A DNA stretch of 64,000 nt from Aequorivita xiaoshiensis (GCF_022008395.1 NZ_JAIRBB010000004.1:121913-185912), one strand, 5' to 3'. Numbered from the stretch's first letter, positions 16,951 to 26,092 are shown. The notes: generated by a model from the sequence alone, not told the origin. Made by a program: numbers and translations.

Positions 16951-18125
16951 ACTAAATCTTTTAAAGGTTTCATAAAATTGTAATAGCTAATAATAAATGC
17001 TAAAGCCGAGATAATAATACCAAACATAAATACAGTATAGGTAATTCTTAAAAGTCTGTATTTACGCTCTAAAACTAAGCCTAGATAATATAAGTCTTTG
17101 GTAAGTGAATTGTAAAGAACATCTTGATTTTCCATTAAATAATCTATTCCCCATTCAAAATCTTTTAATCCCATTTTATGGAAGTTTCCAAAAAATAAAA
17201 TATTAGTTTGCTTATTCATAATCATCTCCTTTGTTACATTAACATTAGAAATATTTGGTCGTGTTGAAAGCACAGACAAAACAACCGAAGTAACGCTAAA
17301 CAACATTAAAATCAAAGTAGGCCATACCAAGAAAGCATTCGATAAATTGTCTAGCTTTGGAACAAGATTTGAAAGTGCCACCGAAATTATAATGGCATTT
17401 ACAGAAAGTAAAATGTTTGCTTTAGTATCTGCTATAGCACTTAACTCAATGTGATTTTTCAAGGTTACACGAAACATTGTCTCTACGCCTCTACCAAATT
17501 TATTCGAGCTTTTTTTTGAAGCTTGTTTTGCTTTTATTTTATCAATTTTGGCATTTAATTCGCGAAGGTTCAATGCCTTTAAAGGCTGCCACTTTAATTT
17601 TGCCGAATCTGAATAAAACTTATGCCATTCAAAAAATTCTTTATTTCCTTCAAGCCACTCCAAATCGGTAAAAGAAGTGTCTAGTTTTAAAGCATTTTCT
17701 TTTCTTAAAAGATTAGAAATTTCAAAATAACTTTCGGAAGCTACGTGACTACAATCGGCATCTTTTATCAATTTCTGAAGATTTGTTTTAGGCTTTAAAT
17801 CTTTTATCGAAACAAGAATTAAGTCTGTAACAAGGTCTATAACATCTTTAGAAACCTGATTAGAATGCAAAAACTCCTGAGCAAATTTTACACTTACCTC
17901 TTCGTGACCTTTGTCTACTTCTACAAAGCCGGTGTCGTGAAACCAAGCAGCCAACTTTAAAATTTTCGTCTCCTCCTCAGAACATCCCTCCCATTCAGCG
18001 AGTTGAGAAATATCTTCAACTACTCGCCTAGTGTGATTTATATTGTGATAAAAATTTACTGTTGACAATCTAGTTTCAAATAAATTTGAAACAAATTGTT
18101 CGGCTTTTTCAATTATATCTTCCAC
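16947..18125 (-). CDS. HD-domain phosphohydrolase fused to a Pycsar-effector-type transmembrane domain (PycTM, DUF5706)
   Basis: The protein has 392 residues. Residues 1-200 are an HD domain with a complete metal set: His31 in NINHTRR, His63-Asp64 in WFHDTGF, His74 and Asp122 in IKDADCSH. HD enzymes hydrolyse nucleotides such as cyclic nucleotides or (p)ppGpp. Residues of about 210-392 match the PycTM domain by eye: GRGVETMFRVTLKNHIELS, ADTKANILLSVNAIIIS, two membrane helices (about 240-290), a cytosolic helical part and a last helix near 362-382. In Pycsar defence this domain opens the membrane in response to cUMP or cCMP. No cyclase lies nearby, so a defence role is not shown. It is first in a run with the GAF and phosphoesterase genes. 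Confidence 0.88.
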   Translation of the reverse strand: MEDIIEKAEQFVSNLFETRLSTVNFYHNINHTRRVVEDISQLAEWEGCSEEETKILKLAAWFHDTGFVEVDKGHEEVSVKFAQEFLHSNQVSKDVIDLVTDLILVSIKDLKPKTNLQKLIKDADCSHVASESYFEISNLLRKENALKLDTSFTDLEWLEGNKEFFEWHKFYSDSAKLKWQPLKALNLRELNAKIDKIKAKQASKKSSNKFGRGVETMFRVTLKNHIELSAIADTKANILLSVNAIIISVALSNLVPKLDNLSNAFLVWPTLILMLFSVTSVVLSVLSTRPNISNVNVTKEMIMNKQTNILFFGNFHKMGLKDFEWGIDYLMENQDVLYNSLTKDLYYLGLVLERKYRLLRITYTVFMFGIIISALAFIISYYNFMKPLKDLV

Positions 18126-18374
18126 TCAATTTTATTTAAATTATTGAAGTCTTTTCTAATTATAGTTATTAGCAAGTTAAGGTATTTTGTCTTTTAATAG
18201 CCTTAAAACTTACGCAAACTATATTCAAATAATAAAAGATAAGTATTAAACTAAAGTTTAATTTTATATTTCAAAACAACTTCTTCCTCGATCCCAAGAC
18301 TATTTAAGAATAAATTAAAGCACATATCAGATAAGCGTCTCTTGTTTTGCTATTTTTACAAGAAATAACACACC

Positions 18375-19064
18375 ATGAAAAATACACTTTTACTTCTCTT
18401 ATTTACAGTCTCTTTAACATCCTGCAAAAATAACAATAAGTCAACTGAAATCATTAATCAAAACCGGTCTATTTCTATTGAAAACCTAAGCACTGCAGAA
18501 AAAATTGCAAATGCAAGCGGCTATAAAAACTGGAAAGACGTTTCGGAAATAGCTTTTACTTTCAATGTAAATCGCGGCAATAATCATTTTTACCGAGCTT
18601 GGACTTGGAATCCAAAATCCGGAGATGTTACCATGACCTCAGCAAATGATACAATTAGCTATAACCGTTCGCAATTAGACAGCTTAAATTTTGAAACCGA
18701 TGCTGCATTTATAAACGATAAATATTGGTTGCTTACCCCATTTCAACTTAAATGGGATGAAAATATCACCATTTCTGAAAAGAAAAACATTGTTGCGCCA
18801 ATTTCAAAAGACACATTAAATCAAATTTCAATTGTTTACGGAAGTGAAGGAGGATACACTCCTGGTGATGCTTATGATTTTTTCTATGACGAAGATTTTA
18901 AAATTAGAGAATGGAACTACAGAAAAGGAAATGCCGAAATTCCTTCTCTTAGCACTACTTGGGAGGATTACGAAAATTTCAATGGTATAGAAATAGCTAA
19001 AACATACAAAGACTCAACAGACGGTTTTAAGTTGTATTTTACGGATATATCGGTGAAAAAATAA
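18375..19064 (+). CDS. Conserved lipoprotein of unknown function
   Basis: The protein has 229 residues with a lipoprotein signal (lipobox LTSC, Cys17). The mature part is rich in aromatic beta strands, for example FYRAWTWNPKSGDV and DKYWLLTPFQLKWDE, with a late GGYTPGDAYDFFYDEDF. This layout suggests a LolA/LppX-like or other beta-sandwich envelope protein, but no family can be named with confidence. A -7-like element (TATTTTTA, 18351-18358) lies 16 bases before the ATG. It stands alone between the divergent HD-PycTM operon and the kynurenine cluster. Confidence 0.75.
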   Translation: MKNTLLLLLFTVSLTSCKNNNKSTEIINQNRSISIENLSTAEKIANASGYKNWKDVSEIAFTFNVNRGNNHFYRAWTWNPKSGDVTMTSANDTISYNRSQLDSLNFETDAAFINDKYWLLTPFQLKWDENITISEKKNIVAPISKDTLNQISIVYGSEGGYTPGDAYDFFYDEDFKIREWNYRKGNAEIPSLSTTWEDYENFNGIEIAKTYKDSTDGFKLYFTDISVKK

Positions 19065-19155
19065 AATCACCACTACTAAATCACTAAGTTACAAAACCTT
19101 AAAAAAGCAGCTGTTAATGCTAAAACATATGACAAAATAAACGGATATAAATTCC

Positions 19156-19163
19156 TATTTTTG
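19156..19163 (+). promoter_or_regulatory. Bacteroidetes -7 box TATTTTTG before kynU
   Basis: The sequence matches TAnnTTTG exactly, 30 bases before the kynU start. It probably drives the kynurenine degradation genes. Confidence 0.5.
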
Positions 19164-19192
19164 TGAAAAGCCGAAAATTTTAACTCATATAA

Positions 19193-20458
19193 ATGTTTCA
19201 AAACACTTTAGAATACGCAAAACAACAGGACTCCCAAGACCCTTTAGCATCTTTCAAAAAAAAATTTCACATACCTAAAAATGCTTCAGGGGAAGATTTA
19301 ATCTATCTATGTGGAAACTCCCTTGGGTTACAACCAGTACTTACTTCAGAATACATCAAAGAAGAATTACAGGATTGGGCCAATCTTGGTGTAGAAGGTC
19401 ATGTACAAGGGAAACACCCTTGGTTACCTTATCATGAATTTCTAACTAAAAACATGGCTAAGATTGTAGGAGCAAAACCTTCAGAAGTAGTCGTGATGAA
19501 TACCCTTACAACAAACCTTCACTTAATGATGGTTTCGTTTTACCAACCTACTAAAACAAAGTATAAAATTGTAATAGAAAGTGATGCTTTTCCTTCAGAT
19601 AAATACGCTATGGAAAGCCAATTAAAGTATCACGGGGTTGACCCTAAAGATGGATTAATCCTTTGGAAGCCTAGAGAAGGTGAGGAACTTTGTCGTTTCG
19701 AAGATTTGGAAGAAATCATGTCAGAAAATGGCGATGAAATTGCATTATTAATGATAGGCAGCACCAATTATTACACAGGTCAGTCTTTTCCTTTGAAAAA
19801 AATTACCGACTTAGGACATAAATACAACTGCAAGGTTGGTTTTGATTTAGCCCATGGAGCTGGAAACATCCAACCAGATTTACACGATTCGGGTGCAGAT
19901 TTTGCTGTTTGGTGTACTTATAAATATTTAAACAGCGGTCCTGGAAGTTTAGGAGGATGTTTTGTACACGAAAGACACGCCAATAATAAAGATTTAAATC
20001 GTTTTGCAGGTTGGTGGGGACACAATAAGGACACCCGTTTTAACATGCGAAAAGATTTTGATGCACTTCCCGGAGCCGAAGGATGGCAGTTAAGTAATCC
20101 GCCTATTTTATCGATGGCAGCAATTAGAGCTTCATTAGACACCTTTGCCGAAGCCGGCTTTGAAAACCTACGTAAAAAATCTATAAAGCTTACTGGTTAT
20201 TTAGAGTTTTTACTAGATGAAATGAAAAACGATGCTATAAATGTAATTACGCCTAGAAATCCAGAAGAACGCGGTTGTCAGCTTTCTATTCAAGTGAAAA
20301 ATGCAGACAGAAACTTACATAACAAATTAACAGATGCAGGAGTAATTAGTGATTGGCGTGAACCTGATGTAATACGAATCGCTCCTACTCCTCTTTACAA
20401 TAGCTTTGAGGATGTATATAAGTTTTCAGAGAAATTAACGCAAGTATTAAAAAAATAA
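19193..20458 (+). CDS. kynU: Kynureninase
   Basis: KynU cleaves kynurenine or 3-hydroxykynurenine to (3-hydroxy)anthranilate and alanine, using PLP. The 421-residue protein has the family N-terminus with YLCGNSLGLQP, the substrate-side HPWLPYHE, FDLAHGAGN with the PLP-pairing Asp, and CTYKYLNSGPG with the Schiff-base lysine. WWGH and the C-terminal RIAPTPLYNSFEDV follow. It is the first gene of the catabolic cluster. A 94-base gap with a palindromic repeat separates it from kmo. Confidence 0.96.
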   Translation: MFQNTLEYAKQQDSQDPLASFKKKFHIPKNASGEDLIYLCGNSLGLQPVLTSEYIKEELQDWANLGVEGHVQGKHPWLPYHEFLTKNMAKIVGAKPSEVVVMNTLTTNLHLMMVSFYQPTKTKYKIVIESDAFPSDKYAMESQLKYHGVDPKDGLILWKPREGEELCRFEDLEEIMSENGDEIALLMIGSTNYYTGQSFPLKKITDLGHKYNCKVGFDLAHGAGNIQPDLHDSGADFAVWCTYKYLNSGPGSLGGCFVHERHANNKDLNRFAGWWGHNKDTRFNMRKDFDALPGAEGWQLSNPPILSMAAIRASLDTFAEAGFENLRKKSIKLTGYLEFLLDEMKNDAINVITPRNPEERGCQLSIQVKNADRNLHNKLTDAGVISDWREPDVIRIAPTPLYNSFEDVYKFSEKLTQVLKK

Positions 20459-20470
20459 AAAGAATTCCTC

Positions 20471-20536
20471 CCGAGCGCAGTCGAGGGGATAAATCTTTAG
20501 CAGAATATTGAATAACTAGGTCTCGACTGCGCTCGG
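20471..20536. repeat. REP-like palindromic repeat between kynU and kmo
   Basis: A perfect 15-bp inverted repeat, CCGAGCGCAGTCGAG (20471-20485) and CTCGACTGCGCTCGG (20522-20536), flanks a 36-base spacer. The same GAGCGCAGTC core recurs at 24062-24124 and at the right end of the window. It has more GC than its surroundings. Confidence 0.85.
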
Positions 20537-20552
20537 CCAGACAATTTTTATA

Positions 20553-21977
20553 ATGAGCAAAAACCATAATATCTTAGTAATAGGCGCTGGTCTCTGCGGA
20601 AGCCTTTTAGCTTTACGTTTAGCGCAACACGGTTTCAATATAACCTTAGTAGAAAAAAGACCTGATTTACGAAAAGTAACTCTTGATGCTGGTCGCTCTA
20701 TAAATTTAGCCTTAAGTGATCGCGGATTACGCGGTTTGCGATTGGCAGGTGTTGAAGAAGCTGCCAAAGAACTATTAATCCCAATGACGGGAAGAATGAT
20801 TCACGAGAAATCTGGTAAAACATTTTTAAGCCCTTATAGCGGTAGAGATGATGAATATATTAATTCAGTTTCTCGCCCAGGTTTGAATAAACTTTTACTA
20901 AATGAAGCTGAAAAAATGCCAAACCTGAAAATAATCTTCAATCAATCCTGCGTGGAGGTAGACCATGAGACTCCTTCTGCAACTTTTGAAGATTTTGAAA
21001 CAGGTGAATTAACTACATATACCGCAGATGTAATTTTTGGAACCGATGGCGCTGGATCTGTTGTAAGATCTAGCATGGTAAACGACAAGGAATTCCTTTT
21101 AAACATCTCACAACAATGGCTGGGACACGGATATAAAGAACTCGAAATACCTGCTGCTGAAAACAATGGTTATAGAACTTATAAAAACGCACTTCATATT
21201 TGGCCACGTGGTGAAGATATGCTTATTGCACTACCAAATTTAGATGGAAGTTTTACTGTTACCTTGTTTCTTCCGTATAAAAACAGCGATTATTGCTTTG
21301 AAAACCTTACTACTCCTGAAAAAGTAGAGGAATATTTCCAAAAGGAATTTCCTGATGTGTTAGCATTAATTCCTAACCTTACTGAAATCTTCTTTACCAA
21401 TCCAACAGGTTCTATGGGAACTGTAAGATGTGATCCTTGGCAGCGCGAAGGGAAAATTTTATTGATGGGAGATGCAGCACACGCAATGGTTCCTTTTTAC
21501 GGCCAAGGAATGAATGCTAGTTTTGAAGATGTTGCAGTTTTTGATGAAATTTTAACTCAATATAAAGATGGTTTATCTTCAGGAGAATCATCTTGGGAAA
21601 CCATTTTCAATGAATATGAAAAAGTCCGTAAAAAAGATGCTGATGCTATTGGCGAACTGGCAGTTGACAATTTCGATGAAATGAAAGCTCATACAGGAAT
21701 GGAAATATTTCAAAAGAAAAGAAAACTTGAAACGGCATTCGAAAATGAATTTCCGGGAGAGTATTACAGCAAGTATTCTTTAGTTACCTTTAATGAAGAT
21801 ATTACCTATTCAGAAGCTAAAAAATTAGGAAGAGCACAAGACAATGCTATCTTAGGACTAATTCACGAAGGGAAACTTCCAGAAACGATGTCGTTAAAAG
21901 AAAAGCTTGAAATAGTAAGAAAACAAACACAAGTTATTCTCAACACAAAAGAGAAAGCTGATTATTTAAAATATTAG
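20553..21977 (+). CDS. kmo: Kynurenine 3-monooxygenase
   Basis: This FAD enzyme hydroxylates kynurenine at C3 with NADPH and O2. The 474-residue protein opens with the FAD-binding GAGLCGSLLALRLAQHG and the acidic VEKRPDLR. It has RSINLALSDRG, typical of KMO, and the second FAD motif GDAAHAMVPFYGQGMNA near residue 305. The C-terminal helical region after 380 (YSKYSLVTFNEDITY) matches the KMO substrate-lid part. It follows kynU and probably feeds it with 3-hydroxykynurenine. Confidence 0.95.
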   Translation: MSKNHNILVIGAGLCGSLLALRLAQHGFNITLVEKRPDLRKVTLDAGRSINLALSDRGLRGLRLAGVEEAAKELLIPMTGRMIHEKSGKTFLSPYSGRDDEYINSVSRPGLNKLLLNEAEKMPNLKIIFNQSCVEVDHETPSATFEDFETGELTTYTADVIFGTDGAGSVVRSSMVNDKEFLLNISQQWLGHGYKELEIPAAENNGYRTYKNALHIWPRGEDMLIALPNLDGSFTVTLFLPYKNSDYCFENLTTPEKVEEYFQKEFPDVLALIPNLTEIFFTNPTGSMGTVRCDPWQREGKILLMGDAAHAMVPFYGQGMNASFEDVAVFDEILTQYKDGLSSGESSWETIFNEYEKVRKKDADAIGELAVDNFDEMKAHTGMEIFQKKRKLETAFENEFPGEYYSKYSLVTFNEDITYSEAKKLGRAQDNAILGLIHEGKLPETMSLKEKLEIVRKQTQVILNTKEKADYLKY

Positions 21978-22026
21978 AAACATCATTATTTGATGTCAAA
22001 GAAACAATTCAATAAAAAAATTAACA

Positions 22027-22455
22027 ATGGGAAACAGCAGCAAATTAGTTGAAGGAAAAGCAACCCCGAGAGGTGCATATCCACACGTTAAACGCGTAGG
22101 CGACTTTATTTTTATTAGTGGCACAAGCTCACGTTTGCCAGACAATACTTTTGCAGGCGTAAATAAAATTGACGAAATGGGAACAATGCATTTCGACATT
22201 AAAGAACAAACTCGTGCAGTATTAGAAAATATAAAAGATTATTTAGCAACAGAAGGTGCAACAATGGCCGACGTGGTTGATATCACTACTTTTTTGGTAA
22301 ACATGAATGACTTTGGCGGTTATAATCAAGTATATTCAGAATATTTCAACAAAGAAACCGGACCAACGCGTACAACTGTCGCAGTACATCAATTACCGCA
22401 CCCACATTTAGTGATTGAGATTAAGGCGATGGCATATAAGCCAGTTAAAAGCTAA
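22027..22455 (+). CDS. RidA-family protein, probable 2-aminomuconate deaminase
   Basis: The 142-residue protein has the RidA/YjgF fold signature: [34 protein letters not shown], and [12 protein letters not shown] with the carboxylate-binding Arg. RidA proteins hydrolyse enamine/imine intermediates. In this setting, between kmo and a 2-aminomuconic semialdehyde dehydrogenase, the likely role is deamination of 2-aminomuconate to 4-oxalocrotonate. The HPHLVIEI ending also fits that subgroup. Family membership is certain; substrate assignment rests on context. Confidence 0.85.
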   Translation: MGNSSKLVEGKATPRGAYPHVKRVGDFIFISGTSSRLPDNTFAGVNKIDEMGTMHFDIKEQTRAVLENIKDYLATEGATMADVVDITTFLVNMNDFGGYNQVYSEYFNKETGPTRTTVAVHQLPHPHLVIEIKAMAYKPVKS

Positions 22456-22567
22456 ATAAAGAATTACTATATGTATTCGCAAACCTCCATATAGGCTAAA
22501 AGAAGATTGCTTTGTTTCTTTTCAAAGTTAAATTGAGGGAACAGGATTAAATTAAAATAAAGTTACA

Positions 22568-24010
22568 TTGAAAATTCTAAACTATATAAACGGCGAATAT
22601 GTTGAGCCACTCTCACAAAAATGGTTGGATAATTATAATCCTTCCAATGGAGAAGTGTATTCTCAAATTGCAAACTCCAATCAGGACGATATAGAAAATG
22701 CATATCAAGCCGCTAAAGAAGCTTTTCCTAAATGGAGCAATACAACTATCGACGAACGCAGTCGTATCCTTCTAAAAATTGCAGATTTAATTGAAGAAAA
22801 CTTAGTTGAATTAGCCGAAGCTGAAGCAAAAGACAACGGGAAACCTCTAAGTTTAGCTTTGTCTGTAGATATCCCAAGAGCATCATCAAATTTAAGGTTT
22901 TTTGGAAATGCTATCACGCAATTTTCAAGTGAAGCTCACGAAAGTGTAGGGATGAATACTATGAATTTCACCCTTCGCCAACCTCTAGGAGTTGTAGGAT
23001 GCATTTCACCATGGAATTTACCTTTATACTTGTTTACTTGGAAAGTTGCCCCTGCAATTGCTGCAGGAAATACAGTAGTTGCAAAGCCTAGTGAAGTAAC
23101 TCCGATGACCGCTTTTCTATTAGGAAAAATTTGTACTGAAGCAGGTTTACCAAAAGGTGTTTTAAACATTGTTCACGGTTTAGGCCCTTCTGCGGGTGAA
23201 GCAATAGTAACCCATAAAAACATAAAAGCAATCTCCTTTACTGGCGGTACCAAAACAGGCGAACATATTGCTCGTACTGCTGCTCCAATGTTTAAGAAAT
23301 TGTCCTTAGAATTAGGAGGGAAAAACCCAAACCTCATCTTTGCCGATTGCGATTATGAGAAAATGCTAGAAGTTACTGTACGATCATCTTTTGCTAATCA
23401 AGGTCAAATTTGTTTATGTGGTAGTAGGATATTTGTTGAAAAACCAATTTTTGAAAAATTTAAAAAAGACTTTGTTGAAAAGGTGAAACAATTAAAAGTT
23501 GGAAATCCTTTTGAAGCTGAAACAAACATAGGAGCTCTGGTCTCCAAATCTCACTTAGAAAAAGTTGAATCTTATATTAAACTTGCCAAAGAAGAAGGTG
23601 GAAAGATACTTTTCGGTGGAAATCGAGTTAATGTGAAAGATTTTGAAAACGGATATTATTTAGAACCTACAGTCATTGAGGTTTTCGACAATAATTGTCG
23701 TGTGAACCAAGAAGAAATTTTTGGGCCTGTGGTAACCATTATGCCCTTTGATACTGAAGAAGAAGTGTTAAATATGGCAAATTCAATTAAATATGGCTTA
23801 TCTTCTACTTTATGGACTTCAGATATAAATCGAACCATGCGAATTTCTAAACAGATTGAAGCGGGAATAGTTTGGGTTAATACATGGCTTAACCGCGATT
23901 TACGAACTCCATTTGGTGGTGTAAAAGACAGCGGTGTCGGACGTGAAGGCGGCTTTGAAGCTTTGAGGTTTTTCACTGAAGCAAAAAATGTGTGTATTAG
24001 ATACGAATGA
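22568..24010 (+). CDS. Aldehyde dehydrogenase, probable 2-aminomuconic 6-semialdehyde dehydrogenase
   Basis: The 480-residue NAD-dependent ALDH has the PWNLPLYLFTWK segment, the NAD motif FTGGTKTG, the general base in LELGGKNPN near residue 250 and the catalytic Cys in NQGQICLCG near 284. The hydroxymuconic/aminomuconic semialdehyde dehydrogenases are its closest functional group given the neighbours (RidA deaminase, ACMSD). It should convert 2-aminomuconate semialdehyde to 2-aminomuconate. The start is TTG at 22568; no ATG exists at a suitable position. Confidence 0.88.
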   Translation: MKILNYINGEYVEPLSQKWLDNYNPSNGEVYSQIANSNQDDIENAYQAAKEAFPKWSNTTIDERSRILLKIADLIEENLVELAEAEAKDNGKPLSLALSVDIPRASSNLRFFGNAITQFSSEAHESVGMNTMNFTLRQPLGVVGCISPWNLPLYLFTWKVAPAIAAGNTVVAKPSEVTPMTAFLLGKICTEAGLPKGVLNIVHGLGPSAGEAIVTHKNIKAISFTGGTKTGEHIARTAAPMFKKLSLELGGKNPNLIFADCDYEKMLEVTVRSSFANQGQICLCGSRIFVEKPIFEKFKKDFVEKVKQLKVGNPFEAETNIGALVSKSHLEKVESYIKLAKEEGGKILFGGNRVNVKDFENGYYLEPTVIEVFDNNCRVNQEEIFGPVVTIMPFDTEEEVLNMANSIKYGLSSTLWTSDINRTMRISKQIEAGIVWVNTWLNRDLRTPFGGVKDSGVGREGGFEALRFFTEAKNVCIRYE

Positions 24011-24061
24011 AGTTGAAAACGAAATAAATATTGAACTTAATAAATTAAAATAAATTTTTAT

Positions 24062-24124
24062 CGAGCGCAGTCAAGGTGCCTCGTACAAGTTGAAAAACTA
24101 TTGGAATGGTTACGACTGCACTCG
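24062..24124. repeat. REP-like imperfect palindromic repeat before the SDR gene
   Basis: CGAGCGCAGTC (24062-24072) and GACTGCACTCG (24114-24124) are reverse complements with one mismatch, around a 41-base spacer. This is the same core as the repeat at 20471. Confidence 0.75.
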
Positions 24125-24139
24125 CTTTGATAACTAGAT

Positions 24140-24925
24140 ATGAATATAGACTTAACAAATAAAAACGCATTAGTCTGCGGAAGTACTGCAGGCATAGGGA
24201 GGGCAACAGCAATACAATTGGCTAAACTTGGCGCTACTGTTACATTGGTTGCAAGAAATCAAGTTAAATTAAAAGAAACTTTAATTGAACTTCCACACGA
24301 TAAAGGTCAGAAGCATAATTATTTTGTAGCAGATTTTACAAATCCACAGCAATTAAAAGACAAGGTAGAAGTTGCCGTTTCAAACAAAATTTTTCACATC
24401 TTGGTGAATAATACAGGAGGACCAAAAGGCGGCCCTATATTTTCAGCAGAACCTGATGAATTTGAAAAAGCATTTTCAATGCATGTAATATGCAATCAGA
24501 TTTTAGCTCAGGCCGTAGTTCCCGGAATGAAAGAAGCGGATTATGGTAGAATAATAAACATTATTTCAACTTCCGTAAAACAACCTATTGATAATTTGGG
24601 CGTAAGTAATACCATTCGCGGAGCTGTAGCAAGCTGGAGTAAAACCATGGCAAATGAGGTAGGACAATTCGGAATAACTGTAAACAACGTTCTCCCAGGA
24701 TTTACTGCTACAGATAGACTAGATGATATAGTTGCAAATGCAGCTAAAAGAATGAATAAAACAGATAAAGAAGCTGCCGAGGCTATGAAAAACCTTGTAC
24801 CAGCAAGACGTTTTGCACAACCTGGCGAAATTGCAAATGCAGTAGCTTTTTTATCAAGTGAAGCCGCTAGCTACATTAATGGGATTAACCTTCCAGTAGA
24901 TGGTGGAAGAACCAAAAGTTTGTAA
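24140..24925 (+). CDS. Atypical short-chain dehydrogenase/reductase lacking the Tyr-Lys catalytic pair
   Basis: The 261-residue protein is clearly an SDR: cofactor loop CGSTAGIGRATA (13-24), LVARN, LVNNTGGP near 90, and the C-terminal IANAVAFLSSEAASYINGINLPVDGG. The canonical Ser-Tyr-xxx-Lys set is altered. Ser143 is present, but the Tyr position (156) reads Ser and the Lys position (160) reads Arg, in the SNTIRGAV segment. A normal alcohol/ketone redox mechanism is therefore doubtful. It lies between the ALDH and decarboxylase genes of the kynurenine cluster. It may act on an unsaturated muconate intermediate, which is inference. Confidence 0.85.
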   Translation: MNIDLTNKNALVCGSTAGIGRATAIQLAKLGATVTLVARNQVKLKETLIELPHDKGQKHNYFVADFTNPQQLKDKVEVAVSNKIFHILVNNTGGPKGGPIFSAEPDEFEKAFSMHVICNQILAQAVVPGMKEADYGRIINIISTSVKQPIDNLGVSNTIRGAVASWSKTMANEVGQFGITVNNVLPGFTATDRLDDIVANAAKRMNKTDKEAAEAMKNLVPARRFAQPGEIANAVAFLSSEAASYINGINLPVDGGRTKSL

Positions 24926-24970
24926 TTTTAACTTTAAAATAATTATTACTCTTCAACTTAGTGAAATGAT

Positions 24971-26056
24971 ATGAAACGAAAACTCCGCATTAATGGCCAT
25001 TCTCACCTTCTACCCTATCCAGAAGAAATTCCACAATTTATGCAGGATAAGGGAATATTTTGGGTAGATAAAGACAGAAAGTATATGCTTCAAAAAGATT
25101 GGAGTCGCCCTGTTACAGACTCTAGTTTCTTTTTAAATGAAAAGCTAGAATGGATGGAGCGTTTTAAGATAGACCACGCTGTGGTTTTAAATCTTTCACA
25201 GCTTTATGGAAATGGTTTACGCGTTGAAGAAATGAAAAAAGCACTTCGTTTTCAAAACGATTTCAACGCTAAAGTGCAACACAACAATCCTTCAAAATTC
25301 ACTTGTGGGTTTGTAGTTCACCCTGGATTCGTAAGAGGTGCCTTGTGGGAGATAGAGCGTTGTGTTGAAGAGTTAGGGATGCAACTTTTATGTTTACCTA
25401 CCCACTATATGGATACTATTGGTACATGGCGCTGTATTTTTGACGAGGAAAATGAACCGATATTTGAGCTTGCTTCAAAATATAATTTAGCTGTAGAAAT
25501 CCATCCTTATGATGGTGAAAAATTTATAAAATTAGAAAATACAGCTTGGCGTTTTCACCTTATCTGGATGTTGGCACAATGCGCCGATGCTTATCACTTT
25601 TTAACTCTTAATGGCTATGCCGATAAATATCCTGGAATGCGCACTTGTTTTGCACACGGAGGGCAATTAGCGCAAATAAATCTAGGTAGAAGGATACAAG
25701 GTTTTGACGGTCGCCCAGACTTATTTAAAGGAAAAACACACCCTAGAAAATCTGTAGGACACAAAAATATCTTCTTCGATACACTTGTACACGACACAGG
25801 TTCATTAGAGTTGGTAGTTAAAAACCAAGGCGCAAAACAAGTTTTAGTAGGACTTGACGACCCATATCCGTTAGGAGAAATGGAAAGCGCTCCACAATCA
25901 TCATATCCTGGAAAAATATTAGATCTTGCCTTAGATCGTAAGATTATTACCCAAACAGAGGCCGATGCTATGTGGGAAGATAATGTAATTCAGTGGTTAT
26001 GCGGTGATGATAAAGCTGCTAAAGAAAAACTTGTTAAACGAATTCTTGGCGAATAA
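24971..26056 (+). CDS. Amidohydrolase-family protein, probable 2-amino-3-carboxymuconate-6-semialdehyde decarboxylase (ACMSD)
   Basis: The 361-residue metal-dependent decarboxylase is of the amidohydrolase superfamily. It has the N-terminal metal-binding GHSHLLP, a central VEIHPYDG, FAHGGQLAQINLGRR with the catalytic His, and the closing VGLDDPYPLGE with the metal-binding Asp. ACMSD removes CO2 from ACMS to give 2-aminomuconate semialdehyde, which the neighbouring ALDH would oxidise. The dioxygenase that makes ACMS (3-hydroxyanthranilate 3,4-dioxygenase) is not in this window. Confidence 0.88.
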   Translation: MKRKLRINGHSHLLPYPEEIPQFMQDKGIFWVDKDRKYMLQKDWSRPVTDSSFFLNEKLEWMERFKIDHAVVLNLSQLYGNGLRVEEMKKALRFQNDFNAKVQHNNPSKFTCGFVVHPGFVRGALWEIERCVEELGMQLLCLPTHYMDTIGTWRCIFDEENEPIFELASKYNLAVEIHPYDGEKFIKLENTAWRFHLIWMLAQCADAYHFLTLNGYADKYPGMRTCFAHGGQLAQINLGRRIQGFDGRPDLFKGKTHPRKSVGHKNIFFDTLVHDTGSLELVVKNQGAKQVLVGLDDPYPLGEMESAPQSSYPGKILDLALDRKIITQTEADAMWEDNVIQWLCGDDKAAKEKLVKRILGE

Positions 26057-26092
26057 ATAAACTTTTTGAATAAATTCTTACAATTATAAAAA

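Noticed and set aside
14602..18125. Complete Pycsar defence system
   Set aside because: The PycTM domain is present but no class III nucleotide cyclase is adjacent, and the neighbours look like core genome, so calling it a defence system is not supported.
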